Of a DNA stretch of 45,033 nt, positions 17,501-26,482 are shown in pieces. Location: positions 1 to 45,033 of the forward strand of contig JAHDND010000161.1 in the NCBI GenBank assembly GCA_018435665.1, read 5' to 3'. Each line of letters opens with the position of its first letter. Positions within the stretch are counted from its first letter, which is position 1. The position numbers and the translations under genes are program-made. The stretch comes from Candidatus Thiosymbion sp. (GTDB lineage: Bacteria > Pseudomonadota > Gammaproteobacteria > Chromatiales > Chromatiaceae). The notes under the pieces were generated by a model. It was not told where the DNA came from. It was given only the letters and a program-made list of their open reading frames with translations, and made no database searches.

Positions 17501-20059
17501 ATGAGCATCGCCGAATTCATCCGCGAAAGCGTGCTGCGCCCCCGCCTGACCCAGGCGGGCGCCCTGGTGGTGTACGACGCCGACCAGCGTTACCGGGAGC
17601 TGTGCTTTGCCCTGGCCACCGACAGGGTGCGGGTCGTGGACGCCTCCGCGAGCAGCATCGAGAGCCGCGAGGCGGCCCTGCGGGCCCTGCGTGAGGTCGG
17701 GCAGCCCCAGGGGCCACTCGATGGCGTCCTGATCTACGTCCCCTGTCAGCGACCTGAAACTGAGGAGCAGAAGCAGGCCGACCCCTTCGCCCTCTATGCC
17801 GCCTGCGGGGCGGTGTTTCCCAAGGACGATGGTGACGCGTACCTGGATCTGTGCCTGCGCGCCCGACCGGATCACGCCACCGAGATCCGCCAGGTGTTCG
17901 CCACCGCGGCGGGCAACCCGACGTTCGCCGTCATCGACGCCATCGGCGCCGGGGTGAGCTGGCCCCAGCTCCGGGCCACGCTGCGGGTCGAGTCGGGCCG
18001 GGAGATCCTGGCCGCCTTGCTGGCGCCGAGCGCCACCCAGACCCAAGCCCTGAAGGAGCAAAACGGCTGGGACCAGGAGGCCCGTGACTTCCTCCGCGCC
18101 ACCCTGGGCCTGACGCTGAAGACCCGCGGCAAGACCTGGTCCGCCCTGGCGGATGAGCTGTGGCGCTACGTGCTGTTCAGCGAGTTCGTCTTCGATTTGC
18201 CGGTGGCCCTGCCGGACACCCTGCGGGGGGTGCCCCACGCCCCCCGGGAGGCCCGGCCCATCGTCGAGGATGTGTGCGACCGCCTGCGGAGCGACCCCAA
18301 GACCGCCACGCGCTACATCGAACGGGCGGAGGCGATCGAGGCCGAGCTCAATCTGCGCGAGCTCTGCGGCGCGCTGGACGATCTGGGCGAGCGCGACACC
18401 TTCCCCTTCGAGGAGCGGACCTTCCTGCACGCGGCGATCCGGGGCATCGTCACCGGCGACGCCGACGCCACCCGCCGGGTATTGACGCGGCAGAAGGGCT
18501 CGGTGTGGCTGGGCAAGGGCGAAAGCCAGGCGCAGTGGGACCTGGTCCGCGCCGGCCTGAGCCTGGTCGAGGCCTGCGAGGATTATGAGCGCCAGTTGCC
18601 CGACCACGCCCGTTCCCAGGCGGACCTGATCGATTTCTACCTGGGCAGCCTGCGCGAGGCGGACCGCCTGCAACGCGAGTTCGAGCAGGCGGCGGGCGAC
18701 TTCCTCGATCAGCACGGCGTGCTGGCGGAGGTGATCGACCAGGCACGGGGCCGCTATCGGCGCCTGGCGGAAAAGGTCCAGGGTCTGTTCGTCCGGCACC
18801 TCGAGACCGCCGGTTGGCCGCCCCCGGGCCGCCTGGCCAACGCCGAGAGCTTTGATCGGCTGGTGGCGGATCGCCTCCAGGAGCGGGGCCACAAGGTGGC
18901 CTACCTGCTGGTGGACGCCCTGCGCTACGAGCTGGGCGTGGCCCTGGAAAAGCTGCTGGCGGAGGACGGACCGGTCGAGCTGCAAGCCGCCTATGCCCAA
19001 CTGCCGAGCATCACCCTGGTGGGCATGGCCAGCCTGCTACCCGGCGCCCGGACCGGCTTGACCTTGACGCTGGAGAACGAGGCCCTGGTGCCCACGCTGG
19101 CGGGGGTACCGGTGGGCACCGTCGCCCAGCGCATGCAGGCCCTGGCCCGGCGCTATGGCGACCGCTTCGCCGAGCTGCCGCTCAACGACTTCGTGCGCGG
19201 CAAACCGGCGCTCGCGCCGACCCTCGACCTGCTGGTGCTGCGGTCGACGGAAATCGACAGCCAACTGGAAAACAACCCCGAGACGACGCTGGGGCTGATC
19301 CCCGGCACCCTCAAGCTGATCCGGGTGGCGCTGCATAAGCTGCGCGGCCTGGGCTTCAAGGAGGCGATCATCGTCACCGACCACGGCTTCTTCCTCAACG
19401 CCCAGGCCGAGGCCGGCGATGTCTGCCGCAAGCCCGCGGGCACCTGGCCGGTGAACGCCCATGACCGCCTGCTGCTGGGGGACGGCGTGGCCGACGGTCA
19501 TAGCCTGGTGATCCGGGCCGACAAGCTCGGCATCCGCGGAGACTTTGCCCAGGCGGCCCTGCCGCGCAGCATGGCGCCCTATCGCGCCGGGTATCGCTAC
19601 TTCCACGGCGGGGCCTCCCTGGCGGAGGTGGTGGTGCCGGTGCTCATCGCCCGGCTCGACACCCAGACCGGCGCCACGCCGCCCAAGGTCAAGGTGGTCC
19701 TGAGCTACCGCCAGGGCGCCAGCCGCATCACCACCCGCATCCCGGTCATCGCGGTGGGCCTGGAAGGGCGCGACCGCCACACCGGCGACCTCTTCGCCGG
19801 CGCGCCCCTAGCCGAGGTGGTGGGGGTGGAGATCCTGCTGGAGGCCCAGGATGCTAAGGGCCAGGTGGTGGGCGAGCCGCGGCCGGGGGCGGAGGTCAAC
19901 CCCGCCACCCGTACCCTGCTGCTGGCCCCCGGCCAGACCAAGCAGATCGCCCTGGGCATGGACCCCGACTTTGAGGGCAAATTCACCGTCAAGGCCCTCA
20001 ACCCGGTGACCCTGGCCAGCTACGGGCAACTGAAACTGGAGACGGATTACACGGTATGA
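17501..20059 (+). CDS. pglZ: BREX alkaline phosphatase-like protein PglZ
   Basis: 852 residues. The strong AGGAGGAGG site 5 bases before ATG 17501 gives independent translation after the toxin module. The PglZ core (alkaline phosphatase superfamily) shows KVAYLLVDALRYELGVALEK with D472 as the expected metal ligand, LPSITLVGMASLLPG with the likely active-site Thr, and IIVTDHGFF with D627 and H628. The N-terminal 450 residues form a helical extension, and a beta-rich C-terminal domain follows (about 720-852). PglZ is essential in all BREX types; nuclease activity has been reported for homologues. The stop overlaps the brxL ATG (ATGA, 20056-20059). Confidence 0.93.
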   Translation: MSIAEFIRESVLRPRLTQAGALVVYDADQRYRELCFALATDRVRVVDASASSIESREAALRALREVGQPQGPLDGVLIYVPCQRPETEEQKQADPFALYAACGAVFPKDDGDAYLDLCLRARPDHATEIRQVFATAAGNPTFAVIDAIGAGVSWPQLRATLRVESGREILAALLAPSATQTQALKEQNGWDQEARDFLRATLGLTLKTRGKTWSALADELWRYVLFSEFVFDLPVALPDTLRGVPHAPREARPIVEDVCDRLRSDPKTATRYIERAEAIEAELNLRELCGALDDLGERDTFPFEERTFLHAAIRGIVTGDADATRRVLTRQKGSVWLGKGESQAQWDLVRAGLSLVEACEDYERQLPDHARSQADLIDFYLGSLREADRLQREFEQAAGDFLDQHGVLAEVIDQARGRYRRLAEKVQGLFVRHLETAGWPPPGRLANAESFDRLVADRLQERGHKVAYLLVDALRYELGVALEKLLAEDGPVELQAAYAQLPSITLVGMASLLPGARTGLTLTLENEALVPTLAGVPVGTVAQRMQALARRYGDRFAELPLNDFVRGKPALAPTLDLLVLRSTEIDSQLENNPETTLGLIPGTLKLIRVALHKLRGLGFKEAIIVTDHGFFLNAQAEAGDVCRKPAGTWPVNAHDRLLLGDGVADGHSLVIRADKLGIRGDFAQAALPRSMAPYRAGYRYFHGGASLAEVVVPVLIARLDTQTGATPPKVKVVLSYRQGASRITTRIPVIAVGLEGRDRHTGDLFAGAPLAEVVGVEILLEAQDAKGQVVGEPRPGAEVNPATRTLLLAPGQTKQIALGMDPDFEGKFTVKALNPVTLASYGQLKLETDYTV

Positions 20060-22278
20060 ACGACCGCGACGCCCTGGACGAGAAACTGCTGGCGACCTTC
20101 GACGGCAAGGTGGTGCGCAAGGACCTGCTCCACCGCATCAAGAAGGGCACCAATGTGCCGACCTTCGTCCTGGAGTTTCTGCTGGCCCGCTACTGCGCCA
20201 GCGATGACCCGGCGGAGATGGCGGCCGGCATGGAGGCGGTGCTGGCGACCTTGCAGGACAACTATGTGCGCCCGGACGAGGCCAACGCCGCCCAGTCGCG
20301 GGTGGCGACCAAGGGCAAGCACCGCTTCATCGACAAGGTCCATGTGCGCTACGTGGAGAAGGAGAAGCGCCACTGGGCGGCGCTGGAGAACTTCAATTCC
20401 CAGCGCATCGCCCTCAGCGAGAAGTTCTACCGCGACAACGACCGGTTGCTGGAGGGCGGCATCTGGGCCGAGGTGACGGTGGCCCATAACGAGATCGAGG
20501 ACGACGATTACGCCTTCTTCCTCGAGGACCTGCGGCCCATCCAGCTCTCGCGCTTCGATTTCGCCCGCTATGCCGAGGGCCGCGCCGCCTTCAGCCGGGA
20601 CGAGTGGCTGGACCTGATCCTGCGCGCGGTGGGCCTGGAGCCCGCCCGGCTGAGCCACCGCGTCAAGCTGCACTTCATCGCCCGCCTCGCGCCCCTGGTG
20701 GAGCCCAATTACAACTACATCGAACTGGGGCCACGGGGGACCGGCAAGTCCTACTTCTTCAGCGAGTTCTCCCCCTACGCCACCCTGATCTCCGGGGGGC
20801 AGACCACCAAGGCGACCCTGTTCTACAACAGCCAGCGGCGCAAGGTGGGACTGGTGGGCTTCTGGGACACGGTGGCCTTCGACGAGGTGGGGGGGATCAA
20901 GATCCGCGACCCGGACACCATCCAGATCATGAAGGACTTCATGGCCAACGGGCGCTTCTCCCGTGGGGTCGAGGTCATCGCCGACGCCAGCCTGAGCTTT
21001 GTCGGCAACTTCGACGAGTCGGTGCGCCAGGTGGTCAACTCCCCGCGCCATGACCTCTTTCTGCCCCTGCCGGCGGAGTTCGATTACGCCATTCAGGACC
21101 GCTTCGCTGCCTATCTGCCCGGCTGGGAGATGCCGAAGACCAGCAGCGAGTTTCTGACCGGCCATTACGGCTTCATCACCGACTACCTGGCGGAGGCCTT
21201 CCATCACCAGTTCAAGCACAGCAACCGCTACGAGGAGGTGAACCGGCGCCTGCGCCTGGGGCGGGCCTGCGAGGGCCGCGACGAGAAGGGCATCAAGAAG
21301 ACCCTGTGCGCCTTTCTGAAGATCCTGCACCCCAATGGGCCGCCGAGCGACGCCGAGTTTGAGGAGTACGCCGCCTATGCCCTGGAGGGCCGCCGGCGGG
21401 TCAAGGAGCAGATGAACAAGCGCAAGCCGGACGATGAGTTTGCCCTGATCAATCTGTCTTACTTCGACGCCAGCGGTCGCGAGGTGGTGGTCTATTGTCC
21501 GGAGTCCCGGGATGCCCAGGCGACCCAGCAGCCGGTACGCCGGCAGTTGGTGGCGGGGTTGGCGGCCGCCACGGCAGGGGAGGCCGCGCCGACTGCGGGC
21601 TGGGACGAGGAGACGGCCGGGGGCAGGGGAGGGGGGGCGGCCACGGGCTTGGGAGGGGAGTCGGCCACGGGACTGGTGGCGCTGGACCGGGCCGCGCCCG
21701 CAGGGGGGAAACCCGGGCAGGCGACCGGGGACGAGGCAGCCGAGACCCTGCCCGTCGCCTCTGCGGTTGAGGCGGTAGCCGGAGTGCCGGAGGCGTCGGC
21801 CGCTGCGCCCCTGAGAGAACAGCACTTCACCATCACCTACGGCGCCACGGGCTATAGCTATGAGTCGATCCTGGGGCCTTACCTGCGCGGGGCCAGTAAG
21901 GTGGTCATCGAGGATCCCTACATCCGTCTGCCGCACCAGATCCAGAACTTCGTGCGCTTTTGCGAGACCCTGCTCCGGGTGGGGGCGATCAAGCACGTCA
22001 CCCTGATCACCAGTTACGATGACCATACCCAGATGGCCGACCTGACGGATAAGCTGGGGGATCTGAAGCAGAGCCTGTTGGAACTGGATGTGCAACTGGA
22101 CATCCAGCTCAATCCCAATCTGCATGACCGGGAAATCCGCCTCGATAACGGTTGGATCATCAAGATCGGCCGGGGGCTGGATTTTTACCAGAGGCCCCTG
22201 AGTTGGTTTGAGGTGGGGGCCAATGACCTGAACTTGCGCAAGTGCCTGGAGACCAAGGTCGACATCTTCCGGGCTTGA
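20056..22278 (+). CDS. brxL: BrxL-type AAA protein with C-terminal MIT_C (MITD1-like, PLD-fold) domain in place of Lon protease
   Basis: 740 residues. Residues 1-480 match BrxL: LDEKLLATFDGKVVRKDLLH, Walker A GPRGTGKS (225-232), Walker B VAFDE (273-277), then MKDFMANGRFSRG and the arginine-rich sensor region. The Lon-like protease domain usually expected after this is absent; no Ser-Lys catalytic region is visible. Residues 480-588 are a Gly/Ala-rich low-complexity linker. Residues 590-740 read HFTITYGATGYSYESILGPY, IEDPYIR (618-624), HDREIR (690-695) and NGWIIKIGRGLDFYQ (from 698). From recall this closely resembles the C-terminal domain of eukaryotic MITD1 (Pfam MIT_C), a phospholipase D-like fold that binds phosphoinositides. 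BrxL is a DNA-translocating ring required for phage defence. Last gene of the operon. Domain swap seen in sequence; role of the tail unknown. Confidence 0.88.
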   Translation: MNDRDALDEKLLATFDGKVVRKDLLHRIKKGTNVPTFVLEFLLARYCASDDPAEMAAGMEAVLATLQDNYVRPDEANAAQSRVATKGKHRFIDKVHVRYVEKEKRHWAALENFNSQRIALSEKFYRDNDRLLEGGIWAEVTVAHNEIEDDDYAFFLEDLRPIQLSRFDFARYAEGRAAFSRDEWLDLILRAVGLEPARLSHRVKLHFIARLAPLVEPNYNYIELGPRGTGKSYFFSEFSPYATLISGGQTTKATLFYNSQRRKVGLVGFWDTVAFDEVGGIKIRDPDTIQIMKDFMANGRFSRGVEVIADASLSFVGNFDESVRQVVNSPRHDLFLPLPAEFDYAIQDRFAAYLPGWEMPKTSSEFLTGHYGFITDYLAEAFHHQFKHSNRYEEVNRRLRLGRACEGRDEKGIKKTLCAFLKILHPNGPPSDAEFEEYAAYALEGRRRVKEQMNKRKPDDEFALINLSYFDASGREVVVYCPESRDAQATQQPVRRQLVAGLAAATAGEAAPTAGWDEETAGGRGGGAATGLGGESATGLVALDRAAPAGGKPGQATGDEAAETLPVASAVEAVAGVPEASAAAPLREQHFTITYGATGYSYESILGPYLRGASKVVIEDPYIRLPHQIQNFVRFCETLLRVGAIKHVTLITSYDDHTQMADLTDKLGDLKQSLLELDVQLDIQLNPNLHDREIRLDNGWIIKIGRGLDFYQRPLSWFEVGANDLNLRKCLETKVDIFRA

Positions 22279-22340
22279 GGTGAAGTGAATACTCCTTGGG
22301 CCTGAGAGCCAGGGTAGGAGGATGGCAGGGAAGGCGGCGC

Positions 22341-22618
22341 TCAGGGCACAAAGGGCAAATCCAGCGGCGTGACCAGCTCCCAGGTGTTCGGGTCCGGATC
22401 ACTGGCCAGCTTCCAGCGTTGCGAAAACAGGGCCTCCGCCTGGCGGTTCAGATCCGGGTCCACGATGCAGGCCGAGAGCTCGAAGTGCTTGCTGGGCACC
22501 GTTCTTCTTAGCCGCTCAGGTCCACCGTGGCGACTTAGCCATCGGCGAAGGTCAACGTCAAACGCTGATCAGGCAGGGCGGTGACGGCAGTTAGCTGCAT
22601 GGGGTCGGGGCGATTCAT
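22341..22618 (-). pseudogene. Decayed DUF2442-like gene
   Basis: Reading from ATG 22618 on the minus strand: MNRPDPMQLTAVTALPDQRL, then TLTFADG, a stop (TAA), VATVDLSG and a second stop. ALPDQRLTLTFADG-(stop)-VATVDLSG is the typical start of DUF2442 proteins, small proteins often linked to toxin-antitoxin pairs. The sequence then continues in another frame (PSKHFELSACIVDPDLNRQA, ending PLDLPFVP and TGA). Two in-frame stops and a frame change mean it is not functional. It marks the right edge of the defence island. The assignment of the second piece is uncertain. The rest of the gap 22279-22876 holds only the repeats listed next. Confidence 0.55.
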
Positions 22619-22737
22619 CGTTGTAATTCCTCGAAGCTGGCGATCAGCTACCCAGTTGCCAAGGTGTTAGCCATTCGGTTGATGGGACTTCATGGGATAG
22701 GCAGACATTTGGGCTGGGGCAACCAGGGTCCTGAAAA

Positions 22738-22815
22738 GGGCAAAATTGCGAAACGAACCCATTATTTTGCCGACCAGGCTGAAAAGCCCGTTTTGCGAAA
22801 CGAACCCATTTTTTT
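22738..22815. repeat. Duplicated element with an 18-base identical core
   Basis: TTGCGAAACGAACCCATT occurs at 22746-22763 and again at 22793-22810. The first copy is bounded by GGCAAAAT (22739-22746) and ATTTTGCC (22764-22771), an 8-base inverted repeat that can form a hairpin. The second copy is flanked by a similar but less perfect pair. It lies between the BREX island and the end of cbbO, and may be part of a dispersed repeat family. Confidence 0.75.
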
Positions 22816-22876
22816 CGCCCTGGGATCGCGGCCATCACCCGGGGCACAACCCAGCCATTGGCGCGGAGGCCAGCAG

Positions 22877-25240
22877 CTAGGCCGTAATGGTGGCAAACAC
22901 CGCCGGTAGCCGCTCGGGCAGGCGCTCGACGTGGTCGACGATGGCGTAGCGGTTCTCGCCGAAGATGCGCGCCACGTAGCGGTCGGCCAGGGGGTCCAGG
23001 GTCAGGCAGTAGCTGTAGATGCCCTGCATGGCCAGGTCCTCCACCGCCTTCTTGGCGTCGTGGCGCAGGTACTGGGGATCGCGCTCGTCGATGTCCGCCG
23101 GCTCGCCGTCGGTGATGAGCAACACCAGGCGCTTCTGGGCTGGCTGCTGGCGCAGGTGATGGCCGGCGTGGCGCAGGGCGGCGCCCATGCGGGTGCTCAA
23201 GCCCCCCTTCATACCCGCCAGGCGCGCCTTGGGTAGGTCGTCGTAGGGCTGGTTGAAGTCCTTGAAGCGGAAGTACTGGACATCGTGACGGCCGTCGGAG
23301 GCAAAGCCATGGATGGCGAAGGGGTCGCCGATGGCGTCGATGGCCCAGGCCAGCAGGCCGGTGGCCTCGCGGGTCAGGGTGAGGATGCTGGGGCTGGTCT
23401 CGTCGTCCTTGTTGACCCGCTCGTTGGTGGACTCGGACAGGTCGAGCAGGATCAGCACCGCCAGGTCGCGCACATGGCGGGTGATGCGGATGCTGATACG
23501 CGGGTCGGGCATGACGCCGCGACGGATGTCGATCATGGCCCGCACCGCGGCATTGAGGTCCAGCTCCTCGCCCTCCTCGTAGCCGCGGCGGCGCACCACC
23601 CCCTGGGGCTGGAGGGCGTCGATCAGGTGCCGGATGCGGGAGGCCAGGGGGCGATAGCGGGTCAGCAGGGCATCCATCTCCCCCGGGTCCCCCAGGCCCT
23701 GGCGACGCTCCAGCACCGTGGCCCAGTCGGGGCGGAAGAGCTGCACCTGATGGTCCCATTCCTGATAGTGGAAGGGATCGGACACCGGCTCCTTGCCCTC
23801 CGACTGGTTATAGCTGATGCCCAGGTCCTCATAGGGGAAGAGCTCGGTGCCCAGGACCCAGATCTCCTGGGCGTCGTCGCCGGCGGTCTCCACGTCCACC
23901 TCGTTGACGAACTCCATGAGGTTGACGTGCTTGCGCACCTGACGCTGGCTGAGGGGGATGTAATCGACGCCGCGGCTGAGGAACTCCGCCTCGTCGAAGT
24001 CCCAGAGAAAGCGATTGTCGTCCCGGTAGGGCAGGGGCCAGTCCTCCAGCAGGCGCAGGCTGGGCAGGGCGGCGTCCCGGCCCAGGGCGTTGTGGAAGGC
24101 GACGCCGGCCTCCCAACTGATCTGGTTGTCCTCGGGGCGGACGGCCAGCTCGGCATGGAAGGCGCGGGCGGCGGCGAGGATTCGTTCGTCCTCCTCCTCG
24201 GCCCAGTAGGCGGGATCGAGGAGGGACTGGGCCAGGCGCAGCAGCAGGTCGAGGGTGGGGTGGGGTAGGGAAGCGCCCTCTTCGGCGGGGCGGGTGAAGA
24301 AGGGCAGCCACAACTTGCGCAGGCCGGGGAATTTCTGGATGGCCAGGTACTCGACGCGGGCGTCCTCGAACAGCTCGATCAGCCAGCGCTGGAAGGGGTT
24401 GAGGGCCTCGGCGCTCAATTCCTTGCGCGTATATACGAGGTGCGCGGCGCAGTGGGCGGCGCTGGCGCGGTAGACCTCGCCGCCGGGGATGCCGCGATAG
24501 GCGTCGAAGGCGTCGGGCAGGTGGAAAAAGCCGTCCTCGATGAAGGGCCGCAGGCCCTGGCGGTTCTCATAGTCGCCGGAGGTGGGGCGCATGAAGAAGG
24601 CCCGCGCCCAGAGGGCCCGCAGGTAGAAGTTGAGCTTGCGCTGGTTGTCCACCAGCAGGCTGCCGCGGCGCTCCTTTTGCAGCACGGCGCGGGAGGACTC
24701 GGTGGCCAGACCGAAGTAGGCCATCTGGCCGTCCAGGTCGCGGGCGTGGGCCTGGGCGCCCCACAGGGCCCAGCGGCGCAGGCCCCCCAGGGTGAGTTTC
24801 GACAAGAGCTCGTCCATGTTCTCCATCATGGGCCGCAGGCCCCGGGGGGCCTTGCCGGCGAGTTGATGGATCAGGCCGAGGAAGCCGCGCAACAGCTCCG
24901 TGTCCCCCAGGCGCTGGGCGGCCAGGGGCAGGTTGGAGAGCAGCAGGGCGATGACGGTGCCGGAGGTATGGGAGGCGAGCTTCATCATGCTGGTGACGAT
25001 GTCGACGATGACATCCTCGCCCACCTCCTTCACCACCCGGGGCAGTTCCTGGACGTAGGCCAGGACCAGGTCTTGGCCCCGGCCCATGCCGCACATGGCG
25101 CGCATGCCCTCCAGATAGTTCTGCAGGCCCCGGGGCGACATGACCCGTGCCGCCTCCTGATAGCTGGATTCCAGGGCCGCGCGGTGGTCATGATCCCCCG
25201 CGTCCAGGCAACTGACGTATTGGCTGAAGTCGATGCTCAT
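22877..25240 (-). CDS. cbbO: RuBisCO activation protein CbbO
   Basis: 787 residues, ATG 25240 with GGAGG 8 bases upstream. The C-terminal third is a von Willebrand factor A domain: LAVLILLDLSESTNERV with the metal-ion (MIDAS) DxSxS starting at about residue 600, followed by LVLLITDGEPADIDERDPQY. The N-terminal 550 residues are the helical CbbO/NorD-like part. Known role: CbbO forms a complex with the hexameric AAA ATPase CbbQ and removes inhibitory sugar phosphates from form I RuBisCO; the vWA domain docks on CbbL. The gene follows cbbQ after 90 bases on the same strand. Intact and of normal length. Confidence 0.93.
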   Translation of the reverse strand: MSIDFSQYVSCLDAGDHDHRAALESSYQEAARVMSPRGLQNYLEGMRAMCGMGRGQDLVLAYVQELPRVVKEVGEDVIVDIVTSMMKLASHTSGTVIALLLSNLPLAAQRLGDTELLRGFLGLIHQLAGKAPRGLRPMMENMDELLSKLTLGGLRRWALWGAQAHARDLDGQMAYFGLATESSRAVLQKERRGSLLVDNQRKLNFYLRALWARAFFMRPTSGDYENRQGLRPFIEDGFFHLPDAFDAYRGIPGGEVYRASAAHCAAHLVYTRKELSAEALNPFQRWLIELFEDARVEYLAIQKFPGLRKLWLPFFTRPAEEGASLPHPTLDLLLRLAQSLLDPAYWAEEEDERILAAARAFHAELAVRPEDNQISWEAGVAFHNALGRDAALPSLRLLEDWPLPYRDDNRFLWDFDEAEFLSRGVDYIPLSQRQVRKHVNLMEFVNEVDVETAGDDAQEIWVLGTELFPYEDLGISYNQSEGKEPVSDPFHYQEWDHQVQLFRPDWATVLERRQGLGDPGEMDALLTRYRPLASRIRHLIDALQPQGVVRRRGYEEGEELDLNAAVRAMIDIRRGVMPDPRISIRITRHVRDLAVLILLDLSESTNERVNKDDETSPSILTLTREATGLLAWAIDAIGDPFAIHGFASDGRHDVQYFRFKDFNQPYDDLPKARLAGMKGGLSTRMGAALRHAGHHLRQQPAQKRLVLLITDGEPADIDERDPQYLRHDAKKAVEDLAMQGIYSYCLTLDPLADRYVARIFGENRYAIVDHVERLPERLPAVFATITA

Positions 25241-25330
25241 GGGGCTTGCCTCCGTCTGGGGAGCTCGGTGGGAACCTGGTCCAGCCGTTCCGCGCCGGTC
25301 GGCGGGGTCGGGAGCGGCCAGGGCGACGGA

Positions 25331-26140
25331 TCAGAAATAGGTTGTAACCGCCGCGTCCAGGGTGTCGCGCATGTCGGGGTCATCGGTCAGGGGACGGACC
25401 AGGGCCATCTGACAGGCGGCCTGGGGCTCGATGCCCTGACGGATCAACTGGCCGGCGTAGACCAGCAGGCGGGTGGACATGCCCTCGTCCAGGCCATGGC
25501 CCTTGAGGTTGCGACTGCGCTGGGCGACCTGGACCAGCTTGTCGGCGATGGCCGGGTCGATACCGGCCTCGTGGGCGAGGATCTCGGTCTCGATCTCCGG
25601 GGATGGATAGTTGAAGTCCAGGGCGCCGAAGCGCTGCTTGGTGGACTGCTTGAGGTCCTTCATCAGGCTTTGGTAGCCGGGGTTGTAGGAGATGACGATC
25701 TGGAAGTCGGGGTGGGCGGCGACCAGTTCGCCCTTCTTTTCCAGGGGCAGGACGCGGCGGTGGTCGGTGAGGGGGTGAATGATGACGGTGGTGTCCTGAC
25801 GGGCCTCGACTACCTCGTCCAGGTAGCAGATGGCGCCGATGCGGGCGGCGACGGTGAGGGGACCGTCCTGCCAGCGGGTGCCGTTGACATCGAGGAGGAA
25901 GCGGCCGACCAGGTCGGAGGCGGTCATGTCCTCGTTGCAGGCGACGGTGATCAGGGGCCGGCCGAGGCGCCAGGCCATGTATTCGACGAAGCGGGACTTG
26001 CCGCAGCCGGTGGGGCCCTTGAGCATGACGGGCATGCGGGCGCCATAGGCGGCCTCGTAGAGGGTCACTTCCTGGGCTACGGGGCGGTAGTAGGGTTCGG
26101 TCTTGACCAGGTATTGGTCGCGGTCGATGGGATCGCTCAT
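25331..26140 (-). CDS. cbbQ: RuBisCO activase ATPase CbbQ
   Basis: 269 residues, a MoxR-group AAA ATPase. Walker A GPTGCGKS at residues 42-49, Walker [16 protein letters not shown], and the sensor block [20 protein letters not shown] are all present. CbbQ hexamers use ATP to remodel inhibited RuBisCO together with CbbO. It lies 342 bases downstream of cbbS, but an intrinsic terminator and a palindromic repeat fall between them, so cbbQO is probably transcribed at a lower level than cbbLS or from its own promoter. Start site: AGAGGT 8 bases before ATG. Intact. Confidence 0.93.
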   Translation of the reverse strand: MSDPIDRDQYLVKTEPYYRPVAQEVTLYEAAYGARMPVMLKGPTGCGKSRFVEYMAWRLGRPLITVACNEDMTASDLVGRFLLDVNGTRWQDGPLTVAARIGAICYLDEVVEARQDTTVIIHPLTDHRRVLPLEKKGELVAAHPDFQIVISYNPGYQSLMKDLKQSTKQRFGALDFNYPSPEIETEILAHEAGIDPAIADKLVQVAQRSRNLKGHGLDEGMSTRLLVYAGQLIRQGIEPQAACQMALVRPLTDDPDMRDTLDAAVTTYF

Positions 26141-26215
26141 CTCAGCTTACCTCTGGAATCGTGAATCTGTGGCATCGGGCGCTTGGGCTCGTCTCGTCTG
26201 TCGCGGTCGGGTGCC

Positions 26216-26312
26216 GGGTGGCAGCCGGCGGGGGGCGCCGTGAATCCGTCCCTGGAGGCTCGGGCATGGCATCCCTGCCATGCACGCCCCCGCCGACTGC
26301 CCCCCGCCACCC
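26216..26312 (-). repeat. Palindromic repeat family, copy 1 (reverse orientation)
   Basis: Arms GGGTGGCAGCCGGCGGGGG (from 26216) and CCCCCGCCGACTGCCCC and following to 26312 surround a core at 26235-26260. Reverse-complemented, the core reads AGCCTCCAGGGACGGATTCA followed by CGGCGC, which agrees with the core of the copy at 28589-28688 in all but a few bases. Located between cbbS and cbbQ, downstream of the terminator. The same element occurs three times in this window. Confidence 0.7.
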
Positions 26313-26325
26313 TTGGCCGAGGCCC

Positions 26326-26364
26326 AACAAAAAGCCCCTGCCTCGTGCGAGCCGAGACAGGGGC
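26326..26364 (-). terminator. Rho-independent terminator after cbbS
   Basis: Read on the minus strand: stem GCCCCTG/CAGGGGC plus an inner CTCG/CGAG with one mismatch, a 7-base loop, then TTTTTGTTG. Strong stem and T-run. It sits about 120 bases after the cbbS stop and before cbbQ, so it should stop most cbbLS transcripts and reduce cbbQO expression. Confidence 0.85.
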
Positions 26365-26482
26365 CTTAACGGGCAGTACCCCCGGCAAAATCACCGCGAT
26401 TTCGGAACCCAGGCCTCACTACCGGGATGAACGGTGGCAAGGCTGTGGGGAATCGCGGCGAGTCGCCGGTGCCGATCTGGCG

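Noticed and set aside
20047..22125. Minus-strand frame of 692 residues opposite brxL
   Set aside because: Antisense shadow of brxL, which has intact AAA and MIT_C motifs; no own domain.
24440..26164. Plus-strand frame of 574 residues opposite cbbQ and cbbO
   Set aside because: Shadow of conserved minus-strand genes; composition rich in Gly, Val, Asp and His without pattern.
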